This document shows, piece after piece, positions 1-7,385 of a DNA stretch of 46,340 nucleotides (position 1 is the first letter of the stretch; every line of letters starts with the position of its first letter). The notes under the pieces are model-generated. The model saw only the letters and a program-made list of their open reading frames with translations. It did not search any database and had not been told where the DNA came from. Position numbers and translations under genes: made by a program. The stretch lies in assembly GCA_030158725.1 (NCBI GenBank), contig JAOASJ010000070.1, positions 1 to 46,340 of the forward strand. Reading direction: 5' to 3'. The stretch comes from Bacteroidia bacterium (GTDB lineage: Bacteria; Bacteroidota; Bacteroidia; NS11-12g; UBA955).

Positions 1-1
1 T

Positions 2-304
2 TATGTAACTGACGAAGGAAGTTTCTATTACAGGGTGACAGAGCAAAGCGGAGTCTATGCTGCTGGGACAGAAGATCAATTTATAGTACTAAAGCGAAAG
101 CGCACATTTGAACTCTCTTTTTTTTTCTTTGTCCTCCATAGCAACAGCGAAGGAGGGATTCACCCTCATTCTCACACCCATTCTCACATTCACTCTTTTG
201 CCTTGCATTTACTAGTGCCGCAATGTTTTTATAGCTTTATATATATCTTATTAAAGGTGCAGAAACATGACCTGGAGAATAAACTCTTGTATGCGCATAT
301 TTGA
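2..304 (+). CDS. C-terminal part of an unidentified protein, possibly frameshifted
   Basis: The frame is open from the left edge of the window to a stop at 302-304. Roughly the first 30 residues (beginning YVTDEGSFYYRVTEQSG) look like the beta-strand-rich end of a real extracytoplasmic protein. After the LKRKR stretch the composition changes to poly-Phe, then a His/Ser run (HPHSHTHSHIHS) that merely translates a CTCATTCTCAC simple repeat, then hydrophobic filler. The upstream gene therefore probably ends near position 95-115, either by a natural stop in another frame after a frameshift or by a lost stop, and the rest is translated intergenic DNA. No family was recognised. Confidence 0.3.
   Translation, partial: YVTDEGSFYYRVTEQSGVYAAGTEDQFIVLKRKRTFELSFFFFVLHSNSEGGIHPHSHTHSHIHSFALHLLVPQCFYSFIYILLKVQKHDLENKLLYAHI
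162..200. repeat. CTCATTCTCAC-type simple repeat
   Basis: This is a pyrimidine-rich degenerate tandem repeat of CATTCTCAC/CACTC words. A similar tract lies at 1298-1337, so the small LRR gene between them is flanked by the same low-complexity sequence. Confidence 0.55.
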
Positions 305-435
305 TTAGTGGATACAAAATTGGATACAGTTTTTGATCAATTGGAAATCTATGCATTGCATATCTTGTCCTTTCATTCCTTTTTTTATCTTTGTGAAAAG
401 TGACAGGCGTGTGAGATTTTTCGCTTTCTCTGTAC

Positions 436-443
436 TAATTTTG
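436..443 (+). promoter_or_regulatory. TAnnTTTG promoter element of the LRR gene
   Basis: TAATTTTG matches the Bacteroidota -7 element exactly and ends one base before the ATG at 445 (four before the ATG at 448). Initiation 4-7 bases downstream would give a leaderless mRNA starting at or near 448. No TTTG -33 element was found at normal spacing. Confidence 0.35.
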
Positions 444-444
444 A

Positions 445-1281
445 ATGATGAAGGAAGCAAACTTGAAATATCCATTAACCTATACTGCACAAAATGAATC
501 GCATTTGTCTTTAATTCAAGAAAAGCTCAATGGGGGTGCCATTAACTTTGAAGACATAGATGTTTTAAAAGAGCATGAAAAAATTGATCGCTTGTCAGTG
601 AGTGGTTTGGATCAAGCTAAATTTGAATACTTAATACATCAATATGGCCATCAATTTACCCATTTGAACTTATTTAAAAATCCCAAGATTAACGATTTTA
701 CACCCTTTGAATCATTAGATAAAGTAGTAAGTATTGAGATGTTTTGGAATCAAAAGGCCGATTTTTTGTGGGACCTAAAGAAAAATAAAAGTCTTGAAAA
801 AATTGTCTTGAGTGATATCAAACGCATGCGCAATTTGGATGCCTTTACCAATAACCAAACACTCAAATACATTGAGTTTGATATGGGTATGACAGGTACC
901 TTGGCTATTGAATCGCTGAAACCCTTAGCATCTTGTCGAAGTTTGGAGTATTTGTCTTTTCGACTCAATAAATTAATAGACCAAGACATTACGCCCTTGG
1001 CAGATATTGCTACCTTAAGAGAACTCGACTTTAATGTGAACTTGTTTCAAACAGAACAGGTGGCATGGTTGGCAGCACATTGTTCCAATAAGGTTCATTG
1101 CAAGTTGTTTGAAGGCATTTTGAAATGGAATGTTACCTACCATGGCGGTCCTGAATTTCCACCCGATACCTTAATTGTCGGAAAAAGAAAACCCATCTTA
1201 AACGGTATCAAAGACAAAGTCAAAATAGAAAAATATTTGACGGAGTTTAGGCATATGGTAGAGGCTTATAGGGCTAAGTAG
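445..1281 (+). CDS. leucine-rich-repeat-like cytoplasmic protein
   Basis: This 278-aa protein has no signal peptide or membrane segment. Between about residues 45 and 215 it shows irregular LRR-like spacing of hydrophobic residues, for example FTHLNLFKNPKI, SLEYLSFRLNKL and LRELDFNVNLF, of the internalin-like kind. The last 60 residues are basic and not repeat-like. Two consecutive ATG codons (445 and 448) are possible starts. A TAnnTTTG element ends only 1-4 bases before them, which would favour 448 on a leaderless transcript. The gene converges on the symporter gene with a 47-bp gap that contains only a pyrimidine-rich simple repeat. LRR proteins usually bind other proteins, and the partner is unknown here. 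The coding call is firm and the LRR assignment moderate. Confidence 0.75.
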   Translation: MMKEANLKYPLTYTAQNESHLSLIQEKLNGGAINFEDIDVLKEHEKIDRLSVSGLDQAKFEYLIHQYGHQFTHLNLFKNPKINDFTPFESLDKVVSIEMFWNQKADFLWDLKKNKSLEKIVLSDIKRMRNLDAFTNNQTLKYIEFDMGMTGTLAIESLKPLASCRSLEYLSFRLNKLIDQDITPLADIATLRELDFNVNLFQTEQVAWLAAHCSNKVHCKLFEGILKWNVTYHGGPEFPPDTLIVGKRKPILNGIKDKVKIEKYLTEFRHMVEAYRAK

Positions 1282-1297
1282 GGTTGATGAGGATTTC

Positions 1298-1337
1298 TTC
1301 ATTCTCACTCTCACTCTCATTCCCCCTCTCATCTCTC
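1298..1337. repeat. CTCATTCTCAC-type simple repeat, second copy
   Basis: This CATTCTCACTCTCACTCTC-type low-complexity tract lies between the convergent ends of the LRR gene and the symporter gene and slightly overlaps the symporter stop. It is related in composition to the tract at 162-200. Confidence 0.5.
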
Positions 1338-2537
1338 CAGTCCCTCAAACTCCGTTTCGCCTTCGCTTTTGGAGATGACTAGGGTGGCTACGCCGTTGCC
1401 GATTAGGTTGGTGATGGCGCGGGCTTCGCTCATGAATTTGTCGACACCCAATAAGAAGGCCAGTCCTTCAACGGGTATGCGGTGCAAGGCGGTAAGTGTA
1501 GAGGCAAGGACGATAAAGCCACTGCCGGTTACACCAGCTGCGCCTTTAGAAGTTATCATGAGTATGCCTATAATACTAAGTAGTTCAAATGCATTGAGAT
1601 CTACTTTGTACAGTTGTGCGATAAATATAACCGACATAGATAAATAGATGGAGGTGCCATCTAGATTGAATGAATAACCAGTGGGAATAACCAAGCCAAC
1701 AACAGGCTTGCTGCATCCCATTTTTTCCATCTTTTTCATAATGGAAGGAAGCGCAGCTTCTGAAGAAGAGGTTGCAAGTACTATGAGAATTTCTTCTTTT
1801 ATTTTCTTAAGGAATTTGATTAGGCTCAGTTTGTAATAGCGCATAATGCTGCCAAGTATCAAGAAAATAAACAATGCCATGGTAAGGTAGACGCAAAGCA
1901 TCAATTTGCCCAAAGGAATAAGGGTGGCTAAACCGAATTTTCCAATGGCAAAAGCCATTCCACCAAATGCGCCTATAGGTGCTAAATACATTACCCATCT
2001 TAAACCAGTGAAAACCACATGGGCAGTTTTTTCTAAATAATGTAAAACCTTGTCTTTGGTTTTAATATAAGTAAGGGCAACGCCGGTAATTAAGGCCAAG
2101 AGTAAAACTTGTAGGGTAAAGTTGGAAAGGAAAAAACTTCTCCAAGAAAACGGTTTGGCCCCCGAAGTGTATTTAGAAGCATCGGCAGAATTGAGTCCGC
2201 TAACATCGATGTTGCCGGGTTCGAATATATAGGCAACAAGTACACCTATGATTAAAGCAAAGGTGGTAACAATTTCAAAATACAAAAGTGACTTAACCCC
2301 AATGCGTCCCACTTTTTTCATGCTGCCAACGCGGCTGATGCCTAAAACAATGGTGAGGAAGATGATGGGACCGATAAAGATTTTAATGAGGTCAACGAAA
2401 GTCTTGCCAATAATTTCCATTTTTACCGCTGTCTTTGGATAGAAATGTCCAAGACAAATTCCAGCTATTATCGCTATCAAAACATGGAAAGCGGTGTTGC
2501 TGAGGAGACGGTATGAAAACGGTTTTTTTTCTTCCAT
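1329..2537 (-). CDS. dctA: dicarboxylate/amino acid:cation symporter, DctA type
   Basis: This is a 402-aa protein of the SDF family (PF00375, DAACS), which imports C4-dicarboxylates or acidic amino acids with Na+ or H+ across the inner membrane. Family hallmarks in order are: several N-terminal membrane helices, the serine-rich re-entrant loop SSSEAALPSIMKKME, the GYSFNLDGTSIYLS stretch (NLDGT as in DctA, where glutamate carriers usually have NMDGT), a second re-entrant loop TSKGAAGVTGSGFIVLA, and DKFMSEARAITNLIGNGVA in the last helix. The length fits the family (about 400-430 aa). The frame can be extended five codons to a TTG at 2552. The ATG at 2537 (MEEKKPFSYRLL) is preferred because it matches the short cytoplasmic N terminus of homologues. 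The exact substrate cannot be read from sequence. Confidence 0.93.
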   Translation of the reverse strand: MEEKKPFSYRLLSNTAFHVLIAIIAGICLGHFYPKTAVKMEIIGKTFVDLIKIFIGPIIFLTIVLGISRVGSMKKVGRIGVKSLLYFEIVTTFALIIGVLVAYIFEPGNIDVSGLNSADASKYTSGAKPFSWRSFFLSNFTLQVLLLALITGVALTYIKTKDKVLHYLEKTAHVVFTGLRWVMYLAPIGAFGGMAFAIGKFGLATLIPLGKLMLCVYLTMALFIFLILGSIMRYYKLSLIKFLKKIKEEILIVLATSSSEAALPSIMKKMEKMGCSKPVVGLVIPTGYSFNLDGTSIYLSMSVIFIAQLYKVDLNAFELLSIIGILMITSKGAAGVTGSGFIVLASTLTALHRIPVEGLAFLLGVDKFMSEARAITNLIGNGVATLVISKSEGETEFEGLER

Positions 2538-2631
2538 GAAATCGCTCGGCAAGTTAACTCAATTTTAAAGATTAAATCGGTATGTTGATTAAAAAAGTAG
2601 CTTGGGAAATCTTAATAGAAACATGAGTCTT

Positions 2632-2790
2632 CGCGGAACGAAATGCCTACCCCTGACTGAAGCGGCAGCCCCAGATTGGGTTTGCTATTGGGTTTTGCAC
2701 GCGCAATGTGGCGGCGCAGCGCAAGCCAGCAATGTGCGTTTGCAAACCAAGCAAAGGCAAACTGGGCTATAGCGGAAGGCAGGAACTTGG
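2632..2790. repeat. GC-rich intergenic repeat element (REP-like, Bacteroidota type)
   Basis: About 160 bp, clearly richer in G+C than its surroundings, sit between the symporter and a small gene. The element starts with a CTGACTGAAGCGGCAGCCCC core (2653-2672) and ends with TATAGCGGAAGGCAGG (2768-2783). From memory, the same two end motifs bound a widespread family of intergenic elements in Bacteroidota genomes. The interior (about 2692-2746) can fold into an imperfect hairpin with GTTTTGCACGC-like and GCGTTTGCAAAC-like arms. A minus-strand reading frame through it (2612-2797) is a by-product and not a gene. Confidence 0.6.
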
Positions 2791-2890
2791 TATTCAAAAG
2801 TCAAGTTGCTTTGTTCAAATAAGTGGTCACTTTTCCTGAAATTGTCTTCTTGCCTTTACAAGTATGCGCGCGACTGCTTTACAATTGCTA

Positions 2891-2898
2891 TAAATTTG
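2891..2898 (+). promoter_or_regulatory. TAnnTTTG promoter element
   Basis: TAAATTTG matches the Bacteroidota -7 consensus and lies 20 bases before the ATG at 2919. Transcription starting near 2903 would exclude the longer in-frame GTG start at 2823. Confidence 0.45.
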
Positions 2899-2918
2899 TG
2901 CTCTTAAATAGAAGCCAT

Positions 2919-3224
2919 ATGTTAGCTGGGAAATGGAAAGTTAAAGACACCGGGGAAGTGTTGCGTATTACGGGGGATTCTGAGAATAAAAACTTTTGGA
3001 TACACATACCTGAACGCGATATAAACAATATCTCTTTTAATTTTATGCGCTCGATGTATAAGCACGATGGCATTTTAAGAGGAAAGTTGTTTGTTGGTGA
3101 ATCTGTTTCTTTGTTTGAAAAAAATGTAATCTACTTGTTGGAAGTTAAGATTGATGAGAGCATCAATGTGATTGACGACGATGAAAAAATTGTGATGACC
3201 CTTGAGTGGTTGTCTACAGATTAA
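2919..3224 (+). CDS. small hypothetical protein, probably beta-rich
   Basis: This 101-aa product begins [17 protein letters not shown]. Alternating hydrophobic residues and a GKW-type N terminus suggest a small beta-barrel or lipocalin-like fold, but no family can be named. The frame can be extended upstream to a GTG at 2823. The ATG at 2919 is chosen because a TAnnTTTG promoter element lies at 2891-2898 and the extra N-terminal residues look non-coding. There is no signal peptide. Its last 11 bases overlap the end of the convergent threonine aldolase gene, so the two genes share their 3' ends. Confidence 0.65.
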   Translation: MLAGKWKVKDTGEVLRITGDSENKNFWIHIPERDINNISFNFMRSMYKHDGILRGKLFVGESVSLFEKNVIYLLEVKIDESINVIDDDEKIVMTLEWLSTD

Positions 3225-4245
3225 TTTTCTGCAAGGTCTCGCATAAATATTCTACATCTTGCGGACTTTGGTCGAGGTGAAACACAAAACGCAACAATTG
3301 TCCGCCCATGGTGCTGGCTTTGAATCCTGCGAGGTCTAGTTTTGCCATAAGTGCAGAAGGGGCAAATTGCTCGCCCAATTGAAATATCACAATATTGGTT
3401 TCTACAGGATAAACCTTTTCAACCCAATTTAATTCATTTAATACACTGGCAACTTGGGTAGCATGTTGGTGGTCTATAGCCAAGCGCTCAACATTATTTT
3501 GCAAAGCATAGAGTCCTGCAGCCGCCAATATACCTGCTTGACGCATGCCACCACCCATTACTTTTCTAATTCTTCGAGCTTTGTATATATGTTCTTTGCT
3601 GCCCAAAAGGAGAGAGCCAACGGGAGCGCCGAGACCTTTGCTTAAGCATATAGAAATGGTATCAAACAGTTCCCCGTATTGTTTAGGTGTTTCGTTTTTT
3701 GCAACTAGGGCGTTGAACAAACGGGCACCATCGAGGTGAAAGGCTAACTTGTTTTCTTGGCAAACGGCTTTAATGGCTTTAAGTTCTTGAAAGTCCCAGC
3801 AAGCACCACCGCCTTTGTTAACGGTGTTTTCAATGCTTACCAATTTGCTGCTTGGAAAATGCACATTGTCGTCGTTGATGTTTTTGCGCAGTTCGGCAGC
3901 GGTAAAGCGGCCATAGTTGCCATGTAAGAGTCTAACCGAAGCACCGCTGTTAAAGGCAATTCCGCCACCTTCGTATAAATATATATGGGATAAGGCATCG
4001 CAAATAACTTCATCGCCGGGTTGGGTGTGGAGTTTAATCCCAATCTGATTGGTTTGTGTGCCACTGCTGCAAAAGAGGGCCTCTTCCATGCCAAAAAGAT
4101 TGGCGGCGTATTCTTGTAATGCGTTAATTGTAGGATCTTCCCCAAAAACATCGTCACCCAATGGAGCGTGTAACATGGCTTCTAGCATGGCGGGAGTGGG
4201 ACGGGTAACGGTGTCGCTGCGCAGGTCGATTGTGTTTTTATGCAT
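3214..4245 (-). CDS. ltaE: low-specificity L-threonine aldolase
   Basis: This 343-aa PLP-dependent enzyme of fold type I cleaves L-threonine or allo-threonine to glycine and acetaldehyde. The family signature [15 protein letters not shown] opens the protein, followed by [10 protein letters not shown] and the loop CSSGTQTNQ near residue 60. His87 (in [10 protein letters not shown]) corresponds to the histidine that stacks on PLP. HLDGAR (170-174) supplies the PLP-binding Asp and Arg. [10 protein letters not shown] carries the Schiff-base lysine, Lys203. The length matches the family (about 335-345 aa). The gene lies 38 bp downstream of the secreted-protein gene on the same strand, so co-transcription is possible. 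A near-consensus promoter element (TATATTTC) also sits just upstream of its ATG. Confidence 0.95.
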   Translation of the reverse strand: MHKNTIDLRSDTVTRPTPAMLEAMLHAPLGDDVFGEDPTINALQEYAANLFGMEEALFCSSGTQTNQIGIKLHTQPGDEVICDALSHIYLYEGGGIAFNSGASVRLLHGNYGRFTAAELRKNINDDNVHFPSSKLVSIENTVNKGGGACWDFQELKAIKAVCQENKLAFHLDGARLFNALVAKNETPKQYGELFDTISICLSKGLGAPVGSLLLGSKEHIYKARRIRKVMGGGMRQAGILAAAGLYALQNNVERLAIDHQHATQVASVLNELNWVEKVYPVETNIVIFQLGEQFAPSALMAKLDLAGFKASTMGGQLLRFVFHLDQSPQDVEYLCETLQKINL

Positions 4246-4283
4246 TGGAATAGGGCCGGGAAATATAAAGTGTTTAAGGTTAA

Positions 4284-5348
4284 TTAATCTTTCTTAACAA
4301 AGTATTTGTAGCGGTAGTTAACCAAAGAAAATAGTTTTCCATCTTGGTTGTAACCACTTTTACTGCTTAGTAAATCGTTGTCATTGTAAGTAAATTTATA
4401 GGTATTGGTTTTTACTTTTGAACCATTGAAAAAGCTGTCTCTTTGGCTAAGCAAACTGCCTTGGGCATTGTAGCTGTAGTTAAATGAGCTAAGGGCTTTG
4501 CCTTTTTTATCGGAGTTCCAGATGTATTGGGTAGCCAGTTTGTTGCCGATGTATGTGTTTTTAACTTGGTAGGTTAAAAGGTCGTCTTTACCACGGTAGA
4601 TGAAATAGCGGGTTAATTGTTTTTGTGTGTTGTGGTGCTCAACGTATTTAATAGGCTCGCCTCTGTAATCAAATGAATTGGTGGTACTGATAACGGTGCC
4701 ATCGGCCAAGTATTTTTTCTCTGTACAAATTTTAAGGGTATCGCTTTTTGTTTTGGATACTTTGCCCTCATCGTCGCAGTTGTAATCCCAGTAACGGATA
4801 AGTTTGCCTTTCTTGTCGTACAAAGCAGAGTGCTTCATTTTCTTATTAGAGGCGTAGCTGTATAGGTAATAAGTTTTGAGCTTGTGGTTTTTATCGAAAC
4901 GGTCTATTCGTGTTAATAAGCTGTCGGCATATTGGTAATGGGAAGAACCAAAATTTTTACCCTTTTGATTGAAATAATGTATCCATTCAACTTGGTTTAA
5001 GCCGTTGAAGGTGCTGTATTTGTTTTGGCTATAGTTGTACCAAACGTATGAAGTAGCAATGTTGTTTTTATCGCTATAAACATTGTTGTCAATGCTTTTG
5101 ATTTTGCTTAGTTTGATTGTGTCTTCAAATCGAGCATCATAGATGTTTTGAGCTAGACGGTTGTATTGAATGGTGCGAAGGGTGGTATTGGCTTTCCCTT
5201 TGTGGATATAGGTTTCAGTCATGTTTAGTTCTGAAATGCCTTTGGCTAAAACCACAGAATCTTTTAGAGGGGTGTTTTGTCGGTAGTACTGGGCGTTGGC
5301 TTGGGTGGCCAAAGAAATTAGAACGGCAAATATTGTAATAGCTTTCAT
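4284..5348 (-). CDS. secreted protein with YD/RHS-like repeats
   Basis: The product has 354 aa with a signal peptide of about 20 residues ([20 protein letters not shown]). The mature part is rich in Tyr, Lys, Asn and Ser and is built of irregular repeats of the form 'strand - Tyr - turn with DKxGK - strand', for example [29 protein letters not shown] and NYRYKYF. These resemble the YD/RHS beta repeats seen in many Bacteroidota secreted proteins and in MORN-like toast-rack proteins. No catalytic motif, lipobox or T9SS C-terminal domain is visible, so a periplasmic or soluble exported location is likely. The function is unknown. A TATTTTTG element at 5409-5416 on the minus strand, 60 bases upstream of the ATG, is a possible promoter. 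Confidence 0.75.
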   Translation of the reverse strand: MKAITIFAVLISLATQANAQYYRQNTPLKDSVVLAKGISELNMTETYIHKGKANTTLRTIQYNRLAQNIYDARFEDTIKLSKIKSIDNNVYSDKNNIATSYVWYNYSQNKYSTFNGLNQVEWIHYFNQKGKNFGSSHYQYADSLLTRIDRFDKNHKLKTYYLYSYASNKKMKHSALYDKKGKLIRYWDYNCDDEGKVSKTKSDTLKICTEKKYLADGTVISTTNSFDYRGEPIKYVEHHNTQKQLTRYFIYRGKDDLLTYQVKNTYIGNKLATQYIWNSDKKGKALSSFNYSYNAQGSLLSQRDSFFNGSKVKTNTYKFTYNDNDLLSSKSGYNQDGKLFSLVNYRYKYFVKKD

Positions 5349-5747
5349 ATTGGAAATTTATTTTAAATCAGAGAATGATTTGACTGTTTGGTTTATAAGG
5401 TAAAGTAACAAAAATACGATTTTTGAATATTATTTATGGTTGGATAACGAAACAAAGGATAATTTATTTGAAATCAAATTAAATCTTAATTTTATGGCTA
5501 AGTCTTTTTGCTTATAATCAGGCACTTATGCACATTTTATTGGACTTTTTTGTTTTGTCTTGAATATGAGGAATTCAGGGCGTCAAACAGTTTTTATATG
5601 GACTGAAAGTATAGGTGTATTTACTTGGTTTTATTCTGATTATCAAATAGATATGTGTATAATTGTTTGAGTAATAAAATCGAATCGCCTAAAAGTAGCT
5701 GTAATTTTGCACCACACAAATTAAGCAGAATTAAAGTCAATTTAAAA
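5349..5747. other. AT-rich divergent intergenic region
   Basis: About 400 bp without a convincing gene separate two divergent genes. It contains a candidate minus-strand TATTTTTG at 5409-5416 and a plus-strand TAATTTTG at 5702-5709. No strong hairpin or repeat was seen. Confidence 0.5.
5702..5709 (+). promoter_or_regulatory. TAnnTTTG promoter element
   Basis: TAATTTTG lies 38 bases upstream of the ATG at 5748. It falls inside the longer reading frame that starts at 5655 and so argues for the downstream start. Confidence 0.45.
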
Positions 5748-6350
5748 ATGAACTCAAATACCACAAGATTTTTACAGCAATTAAAGGTAAGTCAAAGTAT
5801 TTACCAGGAGCATAGAGAGCAAATTGATCATGAAAAAGTCTACAATCAGTTACTTGAATTTATGACCCAGTCGTTCAATAGTTATCAATCTGAGTTTTTA
5901 AAATCAATAGGCTATATTTCGGAAACGAGAAAGGTTCAGGAATTGAAAAGGCATGATATCGAAAATTTGTCGGCCAAAATAAGGAGCACCATAAAAGCGT
6001 ATAACTTAATTCACCCGGTGGATTTAGAAGATTATGAACTTGAATGTTTGAATCAGGCTGTTTTGGATCTTAATATTGAAGAGTTAAAAAATCATTTTAG
6101 AATATTAAACTCATTATTTGTTCCTATTAAAGGCGCCTTGCTGAATATTGGTATAACAACAGCAATGCTGAAGGAGCTAGAAACAAAGATCAATGAGTTG
6201 GACATAGCTTTGCCATTTAACATCAATGATATAGAATCAAAAATTGAAAAGTTTAATATGGCAGCAAAGGCCATTCATTTATTGGAACAACTCGATATTG
6301 AGTATACCCCATCGGGTACAGAAGAATTAAAATCTAATTTAGTATTTTAA
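5748..6350 (+). CDS. hypothetical helical protein
   Basis: A 200-aa, charged, mostly alpha-helical product begins MNSNTTRFLQQLKVSQ. Heptad-like stretches such as LKELETKINELDIALP and IESKIEKFNMAAKAIHLLEQL suggest helical-bundle or coiled-coil structure. There is no signal peptide, membrane segment or recognisable catalytic motif. An ATG 31 codons upstream (5655) is in frame, but the intervening residues look untranslated and contain the promoter element at 5702-5709. The 3' end overlaps the convergent membrane-protein gene by 12 bp. No family was recognised. Confidence 0.7.
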   Translation: MNSNTTRFLQQLKVSQSIYQEHREQIDHEKVYNQLLEFMTQSFNSYQSEFLKSIGYISETRKVQELKRHDIENLSAKIRSTIKAYNLIHPVDLEDYELECLNQAVLDLNIEELKNHFRILNSLFVPIKGALLNIGITTAMLKELETKINELDIALPFNINDIESKIEKFNMAAKAIHLLEQLDIEYTPSGTEELKSNLVF

Positions 6351-6722
6351 ACGAATACCTCTTCTAGCGAAGAGACGTCCTTTAAGGCGTTTGCTGCTTA
6401 AGTGCAGGGCCCAGAACAAAGGAACTAGTGAAGCAATAAACAATGCCATTTTGATCCATAAGATAAAACCAATTGGGTCAGTAAGTACAGTGCTAGGGAA
6501 CATTGCTTGGATGTTTGCGGCTTGATTTGGCAATAAAGTCATTACAGTTATAAAGCTTGCAAAAAGTGCATACAAAGAAATCTCAAGGGAAAGGGTAAGA
6601 CCTGCATGGGTTTGTGCATCCATGCTGTGTGGGCCGAATAGGGAATCTAGTTCAATACTTTGTTCGGATTGCAGAAAAACCGAGTTGGCTTTAAGGGTTT
6701 GTTTGTTAGAGTGTGAATTCAT
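6339..6722 (-). CDS. small two-helix membrane protein
   Basis: A 127-aa product with a soluble, Ser/Gln-rich N terminus of about 50 residues is followed by two hydrophobic helices (about 51-67 and 85-108) separated by a short loop. It ends in a strongly basic tail (KRLKGRLFARRGIRLKY) that should stay cytoplasmic by the positive-inside rule. No family was recognised. The ATG at 6722 follows a gene-free region of 660 bp. Its 3' end overlaps the convergent helical-protein gene by 12 bp. The open frame, codon pattern and clear topology support a real gene. Confidence 0.65.
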   Translation of the reverse strand: MNSHSNKQTLKANSVFLQSEQSIELDSLFGPHSMDAQTHAGLTLSLEISLYALFASFITVMTLLPNQAANIQAMFPSTVLTDPIGFILWIKMALFIASLVPLFWALHLSSKRLKGRLFARRGIRLKY

Positions 6723-6911
6723 TTACAGTAGTTGTGTTTTAGTTTGACGTTATTTTTTATAAAAGGTTGTCTTATGTCTTATAACGTTACAAATATAAAT
6801 GGTAAATTATGCTTCATATAGATGAGTTACATCATCATTTTGTTAATAAGGTGCTTATTTTATAGCGAGTGCTATCAATACAGTTTGATTTAAGCTGAAT
6901 TTTTGTTTAGT

Positions 6912-6929
6912 CTTTTGTTTAAACAAAAG
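6912..6929. promoter_or_regulatory. 18-bp perfect palindrome, candidate operator
   Basis: CTTTTGTTTAAACAAAAG reads the same on both strands with no spacer. It is the first of three closely spaced inverted repeats. The zero-length loop suits a DNA-binding dimer site better than an RNA hairpin. Confidence 0.5.
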
Positions 6930-6941
6930 GATTTTGATTTT

Positions 6942-6960
6942 TTACAAGTATAGCTTGTAA
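6942..6960. promoter_or_regulatory. inverted repeat TTACAAG-N5-CTTGTAA
   Basis: Perfect 7-bp arms are separated by TATAG. The centre lies about 30 bp downstream of the centre of the 6912-6929 palindrome. Confidence 0.5.
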
Positions 6961-6977
6961 GATATTCTACAAAAAAG

Positions 6978-6997
6978 GACCTTTTGTGGAAAAGGTC
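6978..6997. terminator. terminator-like hairpin GACCTTTT-GTGG-AAAAGGTC
   Basis: A perfect 8-bp stem has a 4-base loop. On the minus strand it is followed by CTTTTTT and on the plus strand by TATTATTTT, so it could end transcripts from either side. No annotated gene immediately upstream needs it, so it may terminate a small RNA or attenuate transcription into the dehydrogenase gene. Confidence 0.45.
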
Positions 6998-7149
6998 TAT
7001 TATTTTAAATTATTTACCTTTTTTTTCTGCCCTATAATTTAGTTGCAATAAATTAATTAAGAATAATTTAAGTTTATAGAAATTTATATTTTAATAGCAT
7101 TTTTTATTAATTTAAGGTAAAGGGAATGCGAAATTAAAATCACTTTGGT

Positions 7150-7173
7150 CCGATAAAAAGTAAATTTAATCGG
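7150..7173 (+). other. bulged inverted repeat CCGATAAA/TTTAATCGG
   Basis: Eight base pairs with one bulged A enclose a 7-base loop. This is the fourth inverted repeat in the same gene-free region. Confidence 0.35.
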
Positions 7174-7312
7174 CTTATTTTTAACAAATTGTGAAATTTC
7201 TGATAAATACTTGCAGCAATCTCTGGAAGTGTTTTGTCAAAGATTTAAGAAAGCTGTTATAAATGTTGATTCTGTGTTTAACTATTACGTTCGTGTTGAT
7301 CAAGTTCATTGA

Positions 7313-7382
7313 AGGGCGGGTTAAGTGTTTTTTTTTATCCATTAAAGTATTGTTATTTTGCTTCTTATTAAACGCCCGCCCT
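7313..7382 (+). promoter_or_regulatory. GC-rich hairpin directly before the dehydrogenase start codon
   Basis: AGGGCGGG (7313-7320) pairs perfectly with CCCGCCCT (7375-7382) across a 54-base AT-rich loop, ending three bases before the ATG at 7386. An 8-bp all-but-one G/C helix is conspicuous in this AT-rich DNA, and its position could occlude or expose the translation start. It does not match a riboswitch class that I can recognise. Confidence 0.45.
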
Positions 7383-7385
7383 GCA

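Larger units (their letters stand above)
6723..7385. other. long AT-rich divergent intergenic region with clustered inverted repeats
   Basis: About 660 bp lie between the two-helix protein gene and the dehydrogenase gene. The region is very AT-rich and holds five inverted repeats (6912-6929, 6942-6960, 6978-6997, 7150-7173, 7313-7382), listed separately. No convincing protein gene is present. The in-frame extension of the dehydrogenase back to 7263 encodes only a hydrophobic random-looking stretch. A regulatory leader or a small RNA is possible. Confidence 0.5.

Noticed and set aside
162-200. Histidine-rich, metal-binding-like stretch HPHSHTHSHIHS
   Set aside because: It is the translation of a CTCATTCTCAC-type simple repeat beyond the likely end of the upstream gene; a similar tract recurs in noncoding DNA at 1298-1337.
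2612-2797. 61-aa minus-strand reading frame
   Set aside because: It lies wholly over the GC-rich intergenic repeat element, and its composition reflects the repeat, not a protein.
7263-7385. N-terminal extension of the dehydrogenase by 41 codons (a possible membrane anchor)
   Set aside because: Family similarity starts at the ATG at 7386, the extension is translated AT-rich leader, and it contains both arms of a GC-rich hairpin better explained at the nucleic-acid level.
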